NCBI GenBank assembly: GCA_014706295.1
Contig: JACSVZ010000001.1
Span: 42,498,383-42,562,382 of the forward strand
Length of the DNA: 64,000 bases
Direction of reading: 5' to 3'
Source of the DNA: Lycocorax pyrrhopterus obiensis
Lineage: Eukaryota; Chordata; Aves; Passeriformes; Paradisaeidae
The position numbers and the translations under genes are program-made. Within the stretch, counting starts at the first letter, position 1. Each line of letters begins with the position of its first letter. Below are positions 42,653 to 54,607 of this stretch, in pieces. A model generated the notes under the pieces. It saw nothing but the letters and a program-made list of their open reading frames with translations, had not been told where the DNA came from and did no database searches.

Positions 42653-42687
42653 AATGGGAAGGACACATGAGAATGGGAAGGACACAA
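42653..42687 (+). repeat. Short tandem duplication (19-bp spacing)
   Basis: AATGGGAAGGACACA occurs at 42653 and again at 42672, identical over about 15 bp. Confidence 0.9.
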
Positions 42688-44143
42688 ACATTGCAGTCCC
42701 ACTGACACTTTGAGAAATTTAGATGACAACACTGTGTTTATATGTCAGGAATCCTGTAATTTTTTCACCTCACAAACTTACATCCTAAAACTTTGCTTCA
42801 TACCTAAAATGCACCCCAGCACTGGTTTTAAATCCAACCCCAAAATGTACCGGCATTTTATTGGAATTCCTGGCATAATTCTTCTTTCCAAGCACTTCCT
42901 CCTTCTGGAACATACAGGCTGCTAAATATCTTTATACTGCATATCTCAGGTCTCTTTTGAAAGCCCATTTTAAAGTAAGTTTTTACCTCTCTTTATTAGA
43001 TCACAGTTTTACAGACTGAGTTTCCACTAGTTATGGCACTATTATAGTTATTGGGCATAGTGTTACCTTTCTTGTTACTTTGGTAACATTTTACCATAGT
43101 GTTTTCACATTTCCCAGTTTAATGTTATAACACACATGCTTTATTTGATATTTATTTGTTGCCTCTCATATACTGTCTCCTCTAGAAGATGGAAAAAACA
43201 CTAGCTGTCTTTCATTCAAATATCTGTAGATTTGTAAAGGTTTGAGTAGAGTGACTCAGCCCATAAATATCCAGAAAGTTTGAAAATCGGTGGGCATTTA
43301 ATAGCTATTTATTAAGTTGTAAAGGAAATTTTCCTTGGGGCAAGAAAGAACTCCACCCAATGCTTCTGCAAATGGTCTAGGAAGGGAAACATAATAGTTA
43401 CAGACAAAATACTGGCAAAGCAGTTCTTTGCTCCATTTCAGTATCATCAACTGTTTAATGATCTGAGAGAGAAGATAATGGCATCAAATATTGACATCTG
43501 AACTGCTCCACTAGATATTAGTTTTCTGTATGCTATTTTTTTTCTTTATCACTCACATTCCCATACTTATTTTTTTATTGTTATTGGTTACTAGGGTCTA
43601 GGACTAAAGAAAATGTAGCCAAGGAAAATAGTCCTTGGCTTGGCGACAGAAACCAAAATTAATGTCAGAGATCAGGATTAGCTGGAGAGTTGCTATCCTT
43701 CAAAATACTCAGTATGAAATGATTTGAGGGAAGAAAAGGTATGGATCATTAATGAGGCTGTTACAATATTCTGCAGATTTCAAGGCAGGGTATCTGTGTT
43801 AAGCAACGGTTCCCAGCCTCCCAAGACCCTTCTCCAAAACCATCACTGAGGACTAAAGAGTAAGAGATGCAGTCAGAAGCGTTAAGCTGATGTGTTCCTA
43901 GTTTCAAGTGACTAATTCAAATGCACCATCCAAAATCAGCCCATTAGGTTTCCTGAACTCAGAGCGTAAAGGTAACTGCATAAAGTACACAGAAATATAC
44001 AGTATAGGAAGTATATTAACACAATTTCAGTGACTAAACCACAATTGTTGATTTTAGTGGCCAAAGCAAAGAGCTGTCCTGTTGCATATTTCTTTATTAA
44101 AGACATATTTAAATATACTCACAGTCTCTGGATGTACTTCCTT

Positions 44144-44345
44144 AACAAAAAAAACCACAACAAAAACCCCAAAAAACCCTAACAAAACAAACAAATAAAC
44201 AGCTCCCCCCAAATGCCCAAAACAATAAAAAACCAACAAAAAACACCCACCCAACCAACAAAACAAACAAAAAAACACCAAAAAAAACAACCCAAACACC
44301 AGAAAATGCCCAAACGAAAACCACAGAAAATACAAACCAAAATAA
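44144..44345 (+). repeat. A/C-rich low-complexity tract
   Basis: About 200 bases of nearly pure A and C on the plus strand. The minus strand is therefore G/T-rich, with several G runs of 3 to 6 (for example opposite CCCCCC near 44207). Open frames here are artefacts of composition (runs of Phe, Gly, Val and Cys). The G/T strand is the sense of GPC6. Confidence 0.9.
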
Positions 44346-47300
44346 AAGCAGTTCTTTTTTTTATAGGGACTAAAGTATATAGTTTCTTATGATCCTCCTT
44401 TGGGAATTGACTAAGGTACAGCAAGAATCCCACCCCAAATAAATCAGAAATAATATGCCCACTTGATTTAGAAAAGAGCTAGAACAGATTTAGTTCATTA
44501 ACACAAAAATCCCAAATGGGACATAAGTGTTCGGGTGCCATTTTCTGAAATGCCTAAATTGAAAATTAAGCTCCCCAAAACCCAGAGAGCAGTGTTGCCT
44601 AACACCAGCAGTACATGACCTCCCCAGGGCTCTGAAGCACCGCAGGTGTGTTTTCCAGCTGCACAGCCTCCCATTCCGAGCCCCCTAGGACGGCATGTGT
44701 TCTGAGCGGAGCAAGCAGCCAGGCTTCTGGCACAGGGATAACCACTGCTGGGCTCACAAACTCAGCACTCCTCCCCTTACCTTCCTTAAATGACTGAAGT
44801 GAGTATGTGCTTTAAGAGATGTTTCTTTGTCAGTATTTAACTCAAAAGAGATTTTACTCCACATGAAAGAGAAGTTCAGTTCTTTACCTCTGCCTGAGGG
44901 AACCTGATCCAAATTCTTCTGATACTCATATTATCTATTCTGGATACATCTCTCCTATATTCAGCTGTATAAACATTGTTAATTGTCAATGTCAACACCT
45001 ACAAGAGCAGTCTATTCTTGATGACGCTTTTAGGATGAAGTCCTTTAACTTATGCTATTTCTACTTCTTTCCCATTGGCTAACTCTTAACTAAATTACTG
45101 CTGAAATCTTTAATGGCTGTTTATTGTCTAAAGTTTCATGAGATGAATTCCAGGCAGGATATTTAATGCCAAAGGTTGGTTCTTTATCAGTCTCTTCTCC
45201 TAAAACTGTTTTCTGTGGAATAGCTTGACATACGTAAGACATGTAAGATTCTTTAAATATCTTATGTAAGACAAACAACGACAGCATTCAAGCATTCATG
45301 CTGCACCAGAGTTTATAATACAGAGGCAATCCTATGGAGAAAAGGCTACTGATTTGAAAATATTTAGACAATTTCAGAAAATGAGAGCTTTTGTTTAAGT
45401 AAGTGTTTATGGGCAATACTTGTAATTTTCTCTCATGCTGAAAGTATTGCTTTATTTCTTCTACAGGTGCATACAAAAGATTGCTGTGAAATTACTTTCT
45501 ACTGTTTACACATGAATATTTTTGCATGCTATTTCTGTGCCTACTGAATATCCTTAAAAATAATTGTAAAGAAAAAGAAACATTAACAGTAAAGCTACAT
45601 AACTCATTTTGATATAGCTTTTGAATAAAATGGGTAAAATGGGTTAAGCCCTGTTCTTTTTCACAATTGTTCTAGCAGCATAATATATACAGCTCATCTG
45701 AAGTGGTAGCAAAAAAGGTTCAAAATTTAACTGTTTATACAATCTCTCATAATCAATTATTTCATTAATGGAAGATAATGAAAGATGAACCTGTAAAACA
45801 GCTCACCTGAGCAGAAAGGTTAGAGCATACTTATGACACAAATCAGGGGAGATAAGTACATTTATCCCTTAAGACCTTTACTAAGATCTGGATTAGTAGC
45901 TTTTGATACTTTTCCCAAAATGAAGAACAGTTCAAGTCGTGCTAGTCTTTATAAGCCATGAGACAAATAAAAGTGAATATGAGGATAACATGCTTAAAAT
46001 TTTTTTCAATCCTTCAGAATATTTCTCTAGAAAATACACAGTATTCTTTTAGTGAGGGCAGAGGGACAAAGATCCCGGGATAAGTATCTACTTTAACATT
46101 AGAGTCAGTACCTGACTTGAAAATTTCCAGGTATTTGCTCAGGCTTTTTGTTTGGTTACTTGTAGGAAAAAAAAAAAAAGAGTGCAATGCCTGCACCATT
46201 CCTAAGAGAAAACCATAAGAAATTTAAGTTTCCTCATTATCTACTACATGTATTTGATATAGCTGTGTGTTAGCTTCTGTCTGTGCTTTTGCAGATTTAC
46301 ACAAAAGAATGAAATCAAAGGAACAATGTTTAGATTTGAGTAAGATGGATACTAAGTTGCAAAAAAACTGAAAAGAGATTATATACTTTAGTATGAAAAT
46401 TACTATCGTAAGAGAATGAAATGAACCCACAAGAACTTATTTAAAAAAGAAGCTCTGCTTGCATTATTTTTTGGTATCTTTGGATGGGAACTTAAAGAAA
46501 CAGAAGGAAAGTTCTAAAATCACAACTCAATAATAACATCTAAAAACACAACTAGTAATTTAGAGTATTGTGAGTCTTTCAACTCTGAAGACCAGCTGAT
46601 GACAGATATGCCTATTTGTTTCTAATTTTTTGTGACAGCTATGGTTGTATGATTACTTGAACTGACAAGGAAAACTGCCCCTTTATGCAGAAGAAAAATT
46701 ATAGATGCTGTGAAATTTTCAATGTTGGCTGCTGCTTTTTCCTTTCCTCTCTTCCAAATGAGAAGTTACATCATAGTCTGGTAACTTACTAGGGCATAAG
46801 GTAAAATGCAGTTTGAGGTATTAAGGAGGTAACAGAGTGCTTTGGAGGATATGTAGCATTCAAGATTTTTTGAGTCTCTCTCTCTGAAAATAGAACTATT
46901 GGTAGCAGATTGAAGGACTGTTACGACTTTGCTGTAGAAGAAAATAACGTGGTTTTAAGATAAATACAAACTGAATGTCTAAAAAATCTTATATTAAAAA
47001 TGCCTAGTTTTTCAATGGTGGGGTAAATATTCTGTACCAAAAAAAACCAAACGTACTTCTATAATCACATTAGACTCCCTTTCTAAAAAGAAATGAGCAA
47101 CAGATTAGGGAGACTTGTTAATTGACAGAAAAGTATGAAAGTTAACATGCTTGGCATCCAAGGATGGATTTAGACTGGGAATGCTTGGATTTCTTCTTGC
47201 CTATGCTGCTTATAGGCATATGAAAAAAGACAAAACATAATCTGTTTAAAAAGACTAACACGTAAGAGCCAAAGTGAATCTTGATGTCAAAGTTAATTAA

Positions 47301-49600
47301 CATCTAACACCATTAGGGGGGCAAAAGCAATGTCAAATATTTCTTGAAAGGAAATAAATATTCTAATATCATCTTGTTCCTCAATTATCACTCTTTCTAA
47401 TATCAGCAGTTTTCAGGTGTTGCCTTTGCTATTTATGTATTGTAAGAGCACTTACTGCTACTACAGTAAGATTTTCATCAGCATGAACATAGATTTCTCT
47501 TCCAACAGCTCTTCATATGTGTTTGAACTTGGAAATGAGATTACTTTTGCGAAAAAAAAAATCCCTAAAGTACGCCTAAAGAGTTATGTTTGCTGCTTAT
47601 TATGAAAGCACTTATAATCTTGTATTAAAGTTGAAAACAACTTGAGGAAGAAAGTTACGAAGGGGCAGTAATCTGCATTTACACTTAGACTATTCTAATC
47701 GATTGCGCTTCATAATAAATTTCAAATAAAGAAACTACACAATGAAATGAAGAAGGAACACACTGAAAAATTAGATTTTCTGGACTCTGCTTGCATTTTT
47801 CAGGGATGGACACATCTTTGAAGCCATATATCTTCCTGTTACATCTTGCAAAGCCCATGCTGATCTAACTGAATATGAAAGCCAGTATTTTTATAAAAAC
47901 ACTTCTATTTAACCAGTTAGGTTACTTAAATAAATTCAGTTCTGCATTGTAGAGTAAGTGAATCTCTAAACTTCAAGCTTCTATTTCACTAGTAATCTGA
48001 TAAATACACTACTGATTTCTAGTTTCAGCCACAAGGACTTGGAAGTCTCATTCATGCTCAATTTAAAATCCTGGATTTAGGTGCTTTAGGGTGGCTTGCC
48101 GCGATTACCTATCCTACCGACTACTGGCCTGTCCTTTTCTTTCTGAAATGCATTTTCCTCTTGGCTCTCTGCCCAAATACTGTTAAGAAGCATTAGTTCT
48201 CAAGGCAGGCCTCATCCTTTTCCAGTTAAATAGAGTAAGAAGTGCTGATTCTACTATTTTACTGAAATCCTCACCATATTGCTCTTTATTTTATGGCTTG
48301 TCTCTGAATGCTCCCTGACCTAAGAACTTGCTGTTCATAAAGTGACGTGATTGCTCCTTTCACAGAATTATAAAAGAACCCAATAACCCTGTTACTTTTA
48401 CTTCCACTTCACTGATCTGAACACTGTTTGAATGTAAATGTGATAAGCCAGTATTTTGTCAGAAAGGATAGCAAGATAATACTGTTTTAGTCACAAGGAA
48501 ATGTTTTGATTTTTTTTCAGGATTTCTTTACATGTGAAAATGACATCTGGGAAGTGTAGTCAAGGCAATTCCCAAAACATTTTCTATTTATTATCATTTA
48601 TTATGTTATTCTTGATTAGTAATTCCATAAAATAGAAGTGTAAATATTTGAAAGCCAGGTGAGTTCTTCAAAATCATGATGTGCCTTAGCCTCTGGATTA
48701 AATGGTGAAACTCACCCTGAATTAATTAAGGACAAAATGCTATTGCTGGTATACCTGCACTATTGTTTTCTTGCTACTACAGCCATGGGATGCCAAGTAA
48801 CGCAGATAGTTTGGTAAGTGTAAATCAAGATCCTGCTAAGTTTCAGGTGTTGATCTTCATTGAGATATCCCAGGCATCCCTAGAGACCTGAGATCTGCAG
48901 TAGAGCACCTCTCTTCACCCCTGTGATCCCTGTCTGCCCTGTGAGGGCAGTTATACCAGTACTACCTTGATACTGGGTAGAGCCACAGTTTGTACCCAGC
49001 ATCTGTGTAGCTACAACCACAACACACTACTGTGCTACTTTAGCAGGCATCCATAAGAAAAGCTTGACACTCATACACACTCTCCTCATCCCCTAAATCT
49101 CTTCTAGGGTCTGACACATAGGTGCATCCATCACACAGGTTCAGAGAAGTTAGGGCAGTTCTCAGTCTCTCAAGGCAAGTGAAAACAAGCCAAGTGTCCT
49201 CAGCAGATCTGACTTGTCTGTTGACTGTGAGCAGACTTGCCTCCTTTTGCTGATGCTCACTGGGACAAGCTGCCCCACTGATTTCTCCTATTCAATCCCT
49301 ACTTTTTGCAGGAAGAAACTGTAATTCTCTACTTGTTTTTTGTGGTCTCACTTGTCTAGCAAGAAATATCAGCATCTTGCACAGTGTTTCATATGACTAG
49401 ACATCATGAAACCTACCTACAAGAAAGAGGAAAAAAAGACTTATAAGGATGTATATGCCTTGAGGATGGATGTTAAAAAATGAATGTTTTAGAGTAATTT
49501 TTGAAAGAAATAATATTTTAAAAGAATGCTTCCAAGATTATAAAATGTATGGGCTAAGCACAGATGCCAGACTGGCTTTATAACTAGAAAATAAATTATT

Positions 49601-49640
49601 TAGAAAATATTAATGTATTTTAGAAAATATGGATGTATTT
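49601..49640 (+). repeat. Tandem duplication, 2 x 20 bp
   Basis: TAGAAAATATTAATGTATTT and TAGAAAATATGGATGTATTT are adjacent and differ at two positions. Confidence 0.92.
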
Positions 49641-50114
49641 TTTCAGACTTCCCCCACATTAGGTATGATAACACTTAAAAAGTTGTTAGTTTATATAAAA
49701 AGGTTTAACATTTATTACTACAGTAATTGAGGTGGAGACAAAACTAGTTCAAGGGAGAAAAGCAACATATTTTACTGGAAGGAAGTTACTCATATGTTCC
49801 TTAGGAATATTTTAACTAGTGATTTTGGCACAGAGGGCAGAAATACACTAAAGAATGTTTTTCAAGAAACAAGACAGGAAGATATGAATACCATAGAGTG
49901 AGACGTAAATCTTCAGGAATAACAGAAGTAGGAAAAAAGGTAACACAATTAGGAAATAATGTTACTGAGAGGAATAGCAAAAGGTATGACAGAAATAGGT
50001 TTGCTTGTGGAAGAGAGGATAACTGAAAAAGGCCAGCATAATGCAGGCTACAACATTCATATATTATGTGTCACACTGTATTTGCAGAATTGAAGGAAAG
50101 TATTACTGCAACTT

Positions 50115-50280
50115 TGTAAGGAACAATATTAAACCTCATCTAGAATACTCTATGCATAATTCATCATTTACAAAAAAAAAAAAATATGAACGCAAACTAG
50201 AATAAGTCTGGAGCAGTGCTACCTGGATGAAGGAAAAATTTTTAGAAGAGAATTTTTACTTTGGTTTACATTTAATCTGA
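50115..50280 (+). mobile_element. Possible old CR1-clade C-terminal fragment
   Basis: The frame AACAATATTAAACCTCATCT gives IKPHLEYS, resembling the CR1 VRPHLEYC block. It is followed by a Lys-rich stretch and TCTGGAGCAGTGCTACC, resembling the coding sequence for QRRAT. Strong decay and a 13-A run interrupt it. It is weak evidence on its own. Confidence 0.4.
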
Positions 50281-50299
50281 AAATAGGAAAGACTAGTGA

Positions 50300-50745
50300 A
50301 GCTTATTGAACAAGTCCCCACAGATCCATTTCGAAGCACATTAAGGACAACAGGTGACTGTGAACAGCCATCACAGATCTACAAAGAGCAAATGGCACTG
50401 GACCAACCTGACTGCCTTCTGTGAGGACTTAACAGCCTCTGTGGATCATGGAGCTGGTGGGGAGGAAGCACTGGAAGACTTTTTTTTTATTTTAGTAGAG
50501 CTTTTGACAAAGTCTCCTTGTAGCCACACTGGGAGGATGGGCTGGATGTGTGAATTACAGGGTGGATGAAAACTGGCTGTGCAAATAAGACTCAAGGCTA
50601 ATAGTTCAAATTCTAACAGGCAACCAATTTAGGCAACTGTTTCTCAAGAGTTGGTTCTGAGGCTAATGAATCAACCTAACGAATCAATGAACCTCTGTCA
50701 GTGATGTGAGTGATAGTCCAGAACAAATCTCCTGCAACCTTATGG
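50300..50745 (+). mobile_element. CR1 LINE fragment (reverse-transcriptase fingers/palm)
   Basis: A frame reads TNLTAFCEDLTASVDHG, equivalent to the CR1 TNLIAFYDEMT-type block, and further on AGAGCTTTTGACAAAGTCTCC (the KAFDTVS region), GGGCTGGATGTGTGA and TGGATGAAAACTGGCTG (the GLD..W and ENWLNG regions). It stops before the FADD active-site segment. Stops and a T/A insertion break the frame. It is truncated at both ends and antisense to GPC6. Confidence 0.82.
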
Positions 50746-51400
50746 TTGCAGAGTAGAGGGAATAGTTATTTTTCCATACCTGATGCCATGCAACCCATAT
50801 TCTCCACAGTATACCTGAAGAGCCTGTTCTGGCAGGTTACAACACAGTCGTCATGTTATTTCAGACACTCTTAGTAAAAAAACACATGCATGGACACAGA
50901 CACAAAATAAGAATTGTGTGCTAGGGCCACAGCAGCACCACGCAGGGCTGCCAAGAGACTTAGCCAATCTGCTCGGGAAGGACTAGTGCAAAAATGGACA
51001 GGAGCCAGTCCATGAGCTACTTAACCTTAAGAGCCTGAGGCCATTAGAGTAAAAAGCAGATACCTAGAGAAGTATAAGAGCAGGGGAAACTACAGCAATG
51101 ATCTTCATCAACACTTTTCCAACTGTGAGAAATGTACTTGTGTTTCTCTCCAAATTTATGCCCAACAATTTAATTGACTGTCAATAATTTTTCCTTGTAC
51201 AACAAAACATAGTGACCCACTGACCATGACCTGGCTATTTTTTCCATATATTACAGATATCTCCAGCATCTCCTTTGACCTGAATCAAGCATTTCCTTTC
51301 AATGTTGAATACTCTTACTCTATTTAATAATTCTGGTTGCATGAAAGTCTGTATTTCTGATGATCTTTTTCCAAACACCTTTGCACACTTACAAGCTCTT

Positions 51401-51466
51401 TAGGCTTTTTGTTTGTTTGTTTGTTTGGGGTTTTTGTTGTTTTTTTAATTTTTATTTTTATTTAGA
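51401..51466 (+). repeat. (GTTT)n and T/G-rich tract
   Basis: Four to five GTTT units followed by GGGG and T-rich sequence. It belongs to the same class of tracts as at 5.7, 13.8 and 23.9 kb. Confidence 0.85.
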
Positions 51467-52509
51467 TATGAGCAGAATTGAATGGAATTTTCAAGATGAA
51501 GGCAAAACATTTGTCTGGACACTAGTATAACGATGCTTCTTTTTGAGTGGCCATTATTAAAAATCCCATAAGTTTTGTCTTTTTTACAGCTGTTGAGAAG
51601 TGAGATTTAATAACTGTCCCCTATTAAACTCTTTCCCAAAAAAGTAATACCTAATCTATAGATCATCATTGTGTACCTACATTCTTATTACTACATACTG
51701 CTATAAATAAAATATAGATTAATTAGGTTTATTTTAATTACATCACCCTTCCTTTGAAAGGACCAACAACTTAATCAGTTTGATCTGCTTTCTGCTACCT
51801 TTTTTTCTTTATTATTTTAGTCATCCATAGAGAGGTTAAAGAGCACCAGTTTCATCTACTTTGGAGAAACTGACCGTTTACTACCAACTCTAGTCTCCTA
51901 TCCTTTAATAGTTATTGTTCACCTAAAAAATCTGAAAAGGACTGAGAAAAATTTTCTTATTGAAAACCAAGTATATTCGACACCTTTATAAATCCACCTT
52001 CTGTGATCTTCTGTAAACAAAATATGAATAATTCTCTATAATAATTATACATATTTTTATAACTTCTCTTCCAGTACTGAAGTCAAACTAACAGGTCTAT
52101 AATCACCTCAGCCTTTTAAGGTCACCTCTAAACAGTCATTTTCCAGTTGTCATCTCCCATTACTCTGAAACTGGGGAAATGCAAGCAGGAGACTATACAG
52201 TTATTATTAGTTTTTAACAGTACTTTTTGCTGGCATGTAAAGTTAAGGTAGTTCCTTCTAACTCCATCCCAAGAAAAGAAAAATAGTAAAATTAAATAAA
52301 ATTGAAAGTTATTTAACCATGAACTGGTGTTCTGGCACCACTCAACTGCAATTCAAATTTTCTCCCTTCTGGTTGTATTTTCCTCTGGCATGTTTTTCAA
52401 AAGTGTGTAGAGGAATATTCCAAAGCAGAACCTAACCAGGAAGTAATAAAACCATAATATACCTAATACTAAACAAAAACTTATTCATCTTTTATTTCTT
52501 ATTTCCTTC

Positions 52510-52660
52510 ATGGAATCATTGAGTGGTTTGGGTTGGAAGAGACCTTAAAGATCATCTAGTTCCAATCCCCCAGCCATAGGCAGGGACACGTTCCGCTAGA
52601 CCAGGTTGCTCAAAGCCCCATCCAACCCGGCCTTGAACACTGCCAGGAATGGGGCACCCA
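52510..52660 (-). mobile_element. CR1 LINE 3' UTR fragment
   Basis: Plus-strand text runs GGTTTGGGTTGGAAGAGACC, TTAAAGATCATCTAGTTCC, GGCAGGGACACGTTCC, AGACCAGGTTGCTCAAAGCC and CCATCCAACCCGGCCTTGAA. This is the reverse complement of the conserved CR1 3' UTR, so the element lies on the minus strand with its 3' end at the left. It is only about 150 bp, cut off after GGGGCACCCA. It is the one CR1 in the window in the sense of GPC6. Confidence 0.93.
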
Positions 52661-54412
52661 AAACCATTCTTTGCTCTTTTTCATCACTTGGGCCTCCTAA
52701 AGCTGGTACTCCCTGTTTATCAGTCAGTAGAGATAAACGAGCTTACTGCCCATCAAAGAGTTTGATCATACCCACAGATGAAGCAGGAACACTGTGTTCT
52801 TGCAGTGACAGAATATTTGCAAAATTATTTTCTTAGCCTGGAAGACTGATTTATTTGCAAAGGGAATTTCTTGAGTCAGCTGCATCTCATCTTACTGATG
52901 ATGGCCATGTCATCTCTCTTTGATCCCAGCAGAGTACTCTGTTCCACTACATCAACTCCCAGGGACACAGGAGAATAAAGCTGAGTATCTGTTTACCTAC
53001 CATTCTCCTTATTCTTTCTAAACAACTACTTATAGTCACAGTTCAGATTTCCTAATACCCTGCTGTCCCCTGAATACAGCCTCCCAAACTCAAGGTGATG
53101 CTGCTGCATTAACTATATTCAGCTGTTTTCTTGTGATACTGATATCATCCCTGTCTTCAGCTCTTTTTGTGTAAATACTGTCTATGAGATACTTTCACTC
53201 ATTTAAACAAAATTCAAACAAAACTGAAATGAAAAATACTCTTGTTACAGAAAAAGAAAAACATTTCACAGCACAGATATTCTTTTTGATACTATATTTT
53301 TACTTCTGAAAACCTGAATACTGTTAGCATACGTAGCTTTTAAATCAAATCTCTGCTTCAACACAGAGTGACATTTGAATGGATTCCTTTTAATGAAATA
53401 AGACTTACAAACACATGAGGTAAGTTAATCAGCCCTCTATAGGAACACATGTAGAAATTATCATTTTCAAATGTATAAACATAGGAATTACTAACTTCGA
53501 CATACTAAATTAAGGAATACTAATAACACTCCCCCTCAAATAGATAAATATTCAATTCTTTCCCCATCCCTTTACTCTTTGGAAAGGGAAGTACTGCAGT
53601 TGCTACCTTATCCAAGTAACTTATTTTCCGAATTAAAATTGTACCTGAATTTATTGCCACAAAACTCTGCTTATTGGAAAAATATTTTTCAAACATCTCT
53701 CAGTCTAAAGGGATGGAATTCCTTGTGAAGCATCTTTTGAATACTGAGATTGGTTGGCTTGAGGTTGACAAGTTTGTTTGATTTTTGCTTCCAATTACAA
53801 GTCCTGAACAAGTAATTATATCTCTAAAACTGCACTATGCCTACAGCCCATTAGTTTCGACACATTTCATATGGGAGTACAGTTAGAGCATACATAATTT
53901 GCATTTAGGATGTGGCTCTCAATATGTGATTTTCAGATCAAGATTGTGATAGAAATACAGATGCAAATTCATGTAGAAATTTATAGTTCTTTTTTCATTC
54001 TACCTACCTGCAGTGTTTTAGCAGATATTAAGTAAATTAATTTCGTACACTATGCAATACTGAAAGAGATGCAAAAGAACCAGGAATTACGCTAAAATTT
54101 ATTCATGTTTTGGCTCTTTTTATCCCCAAAGTAACAAGTATTTCTCTAGAATATAATTACAGATACCTTCTGAAAGTCAAAGTCACAGAAAACTGTTCCT
54201 TGCCATTTACAGAGATGGAAAAATCAGGTGCTGACCATCACAGAGGTTTTGCATCAACCGCCTTCCATCAGGCAGTCAAGGAACTCGGTATCAAACTTCT
54301 GTCTCTCTCTACAGTAACATAATCAATGGTTCTTCTTGCAAATACATAATTTAACTCCAGAGGCAAAGAAGGTAGGACTTATTTACTCCATGACGTATCT
54401 CTGTACATTATC

Positions 54413-54536
54413 GGTGTCTACATTTGGGCTATCCACGTTTACACCTGAGCTATGGCACTTTCAGAGTCAGAGGCGGTAATAAGCAACATTGGGATGTGTG
54501 CGGGGGATTCATCTGATGTAGACAAGTCTACACTGG
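54413..54536. mobile_element. Possible short hAT-like MITE relic
   Basis: The left end carries GTGTCTACATT and the right end carries GATGTAGACAAGTCTACACTG, so TGTCTACAT-type sequence is inverted at the two ends about 120 bp apart. The CAGTGTAGAC motif on the minus strand resembles ends of hAT-type repeats in turtles and crocodilians. No target duplication is seen and the match is short. Confidence 0.3.
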
Positions 54537-54607
54537 GTAAAATGAATATGATCATGCAGTTACCAAAAAAAATGTTGCCAGTCTTCCAAGCCACATATGA
54601 TTGCGTC

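Noticed and set aside
44054..44433. Overlapping Phe/Gly/Val/Cys-rich frames on the minus strand
   Set aside because: They are artefacts of the A/C-rich tract, with membrane-protein-like composition caused by base bias alone.
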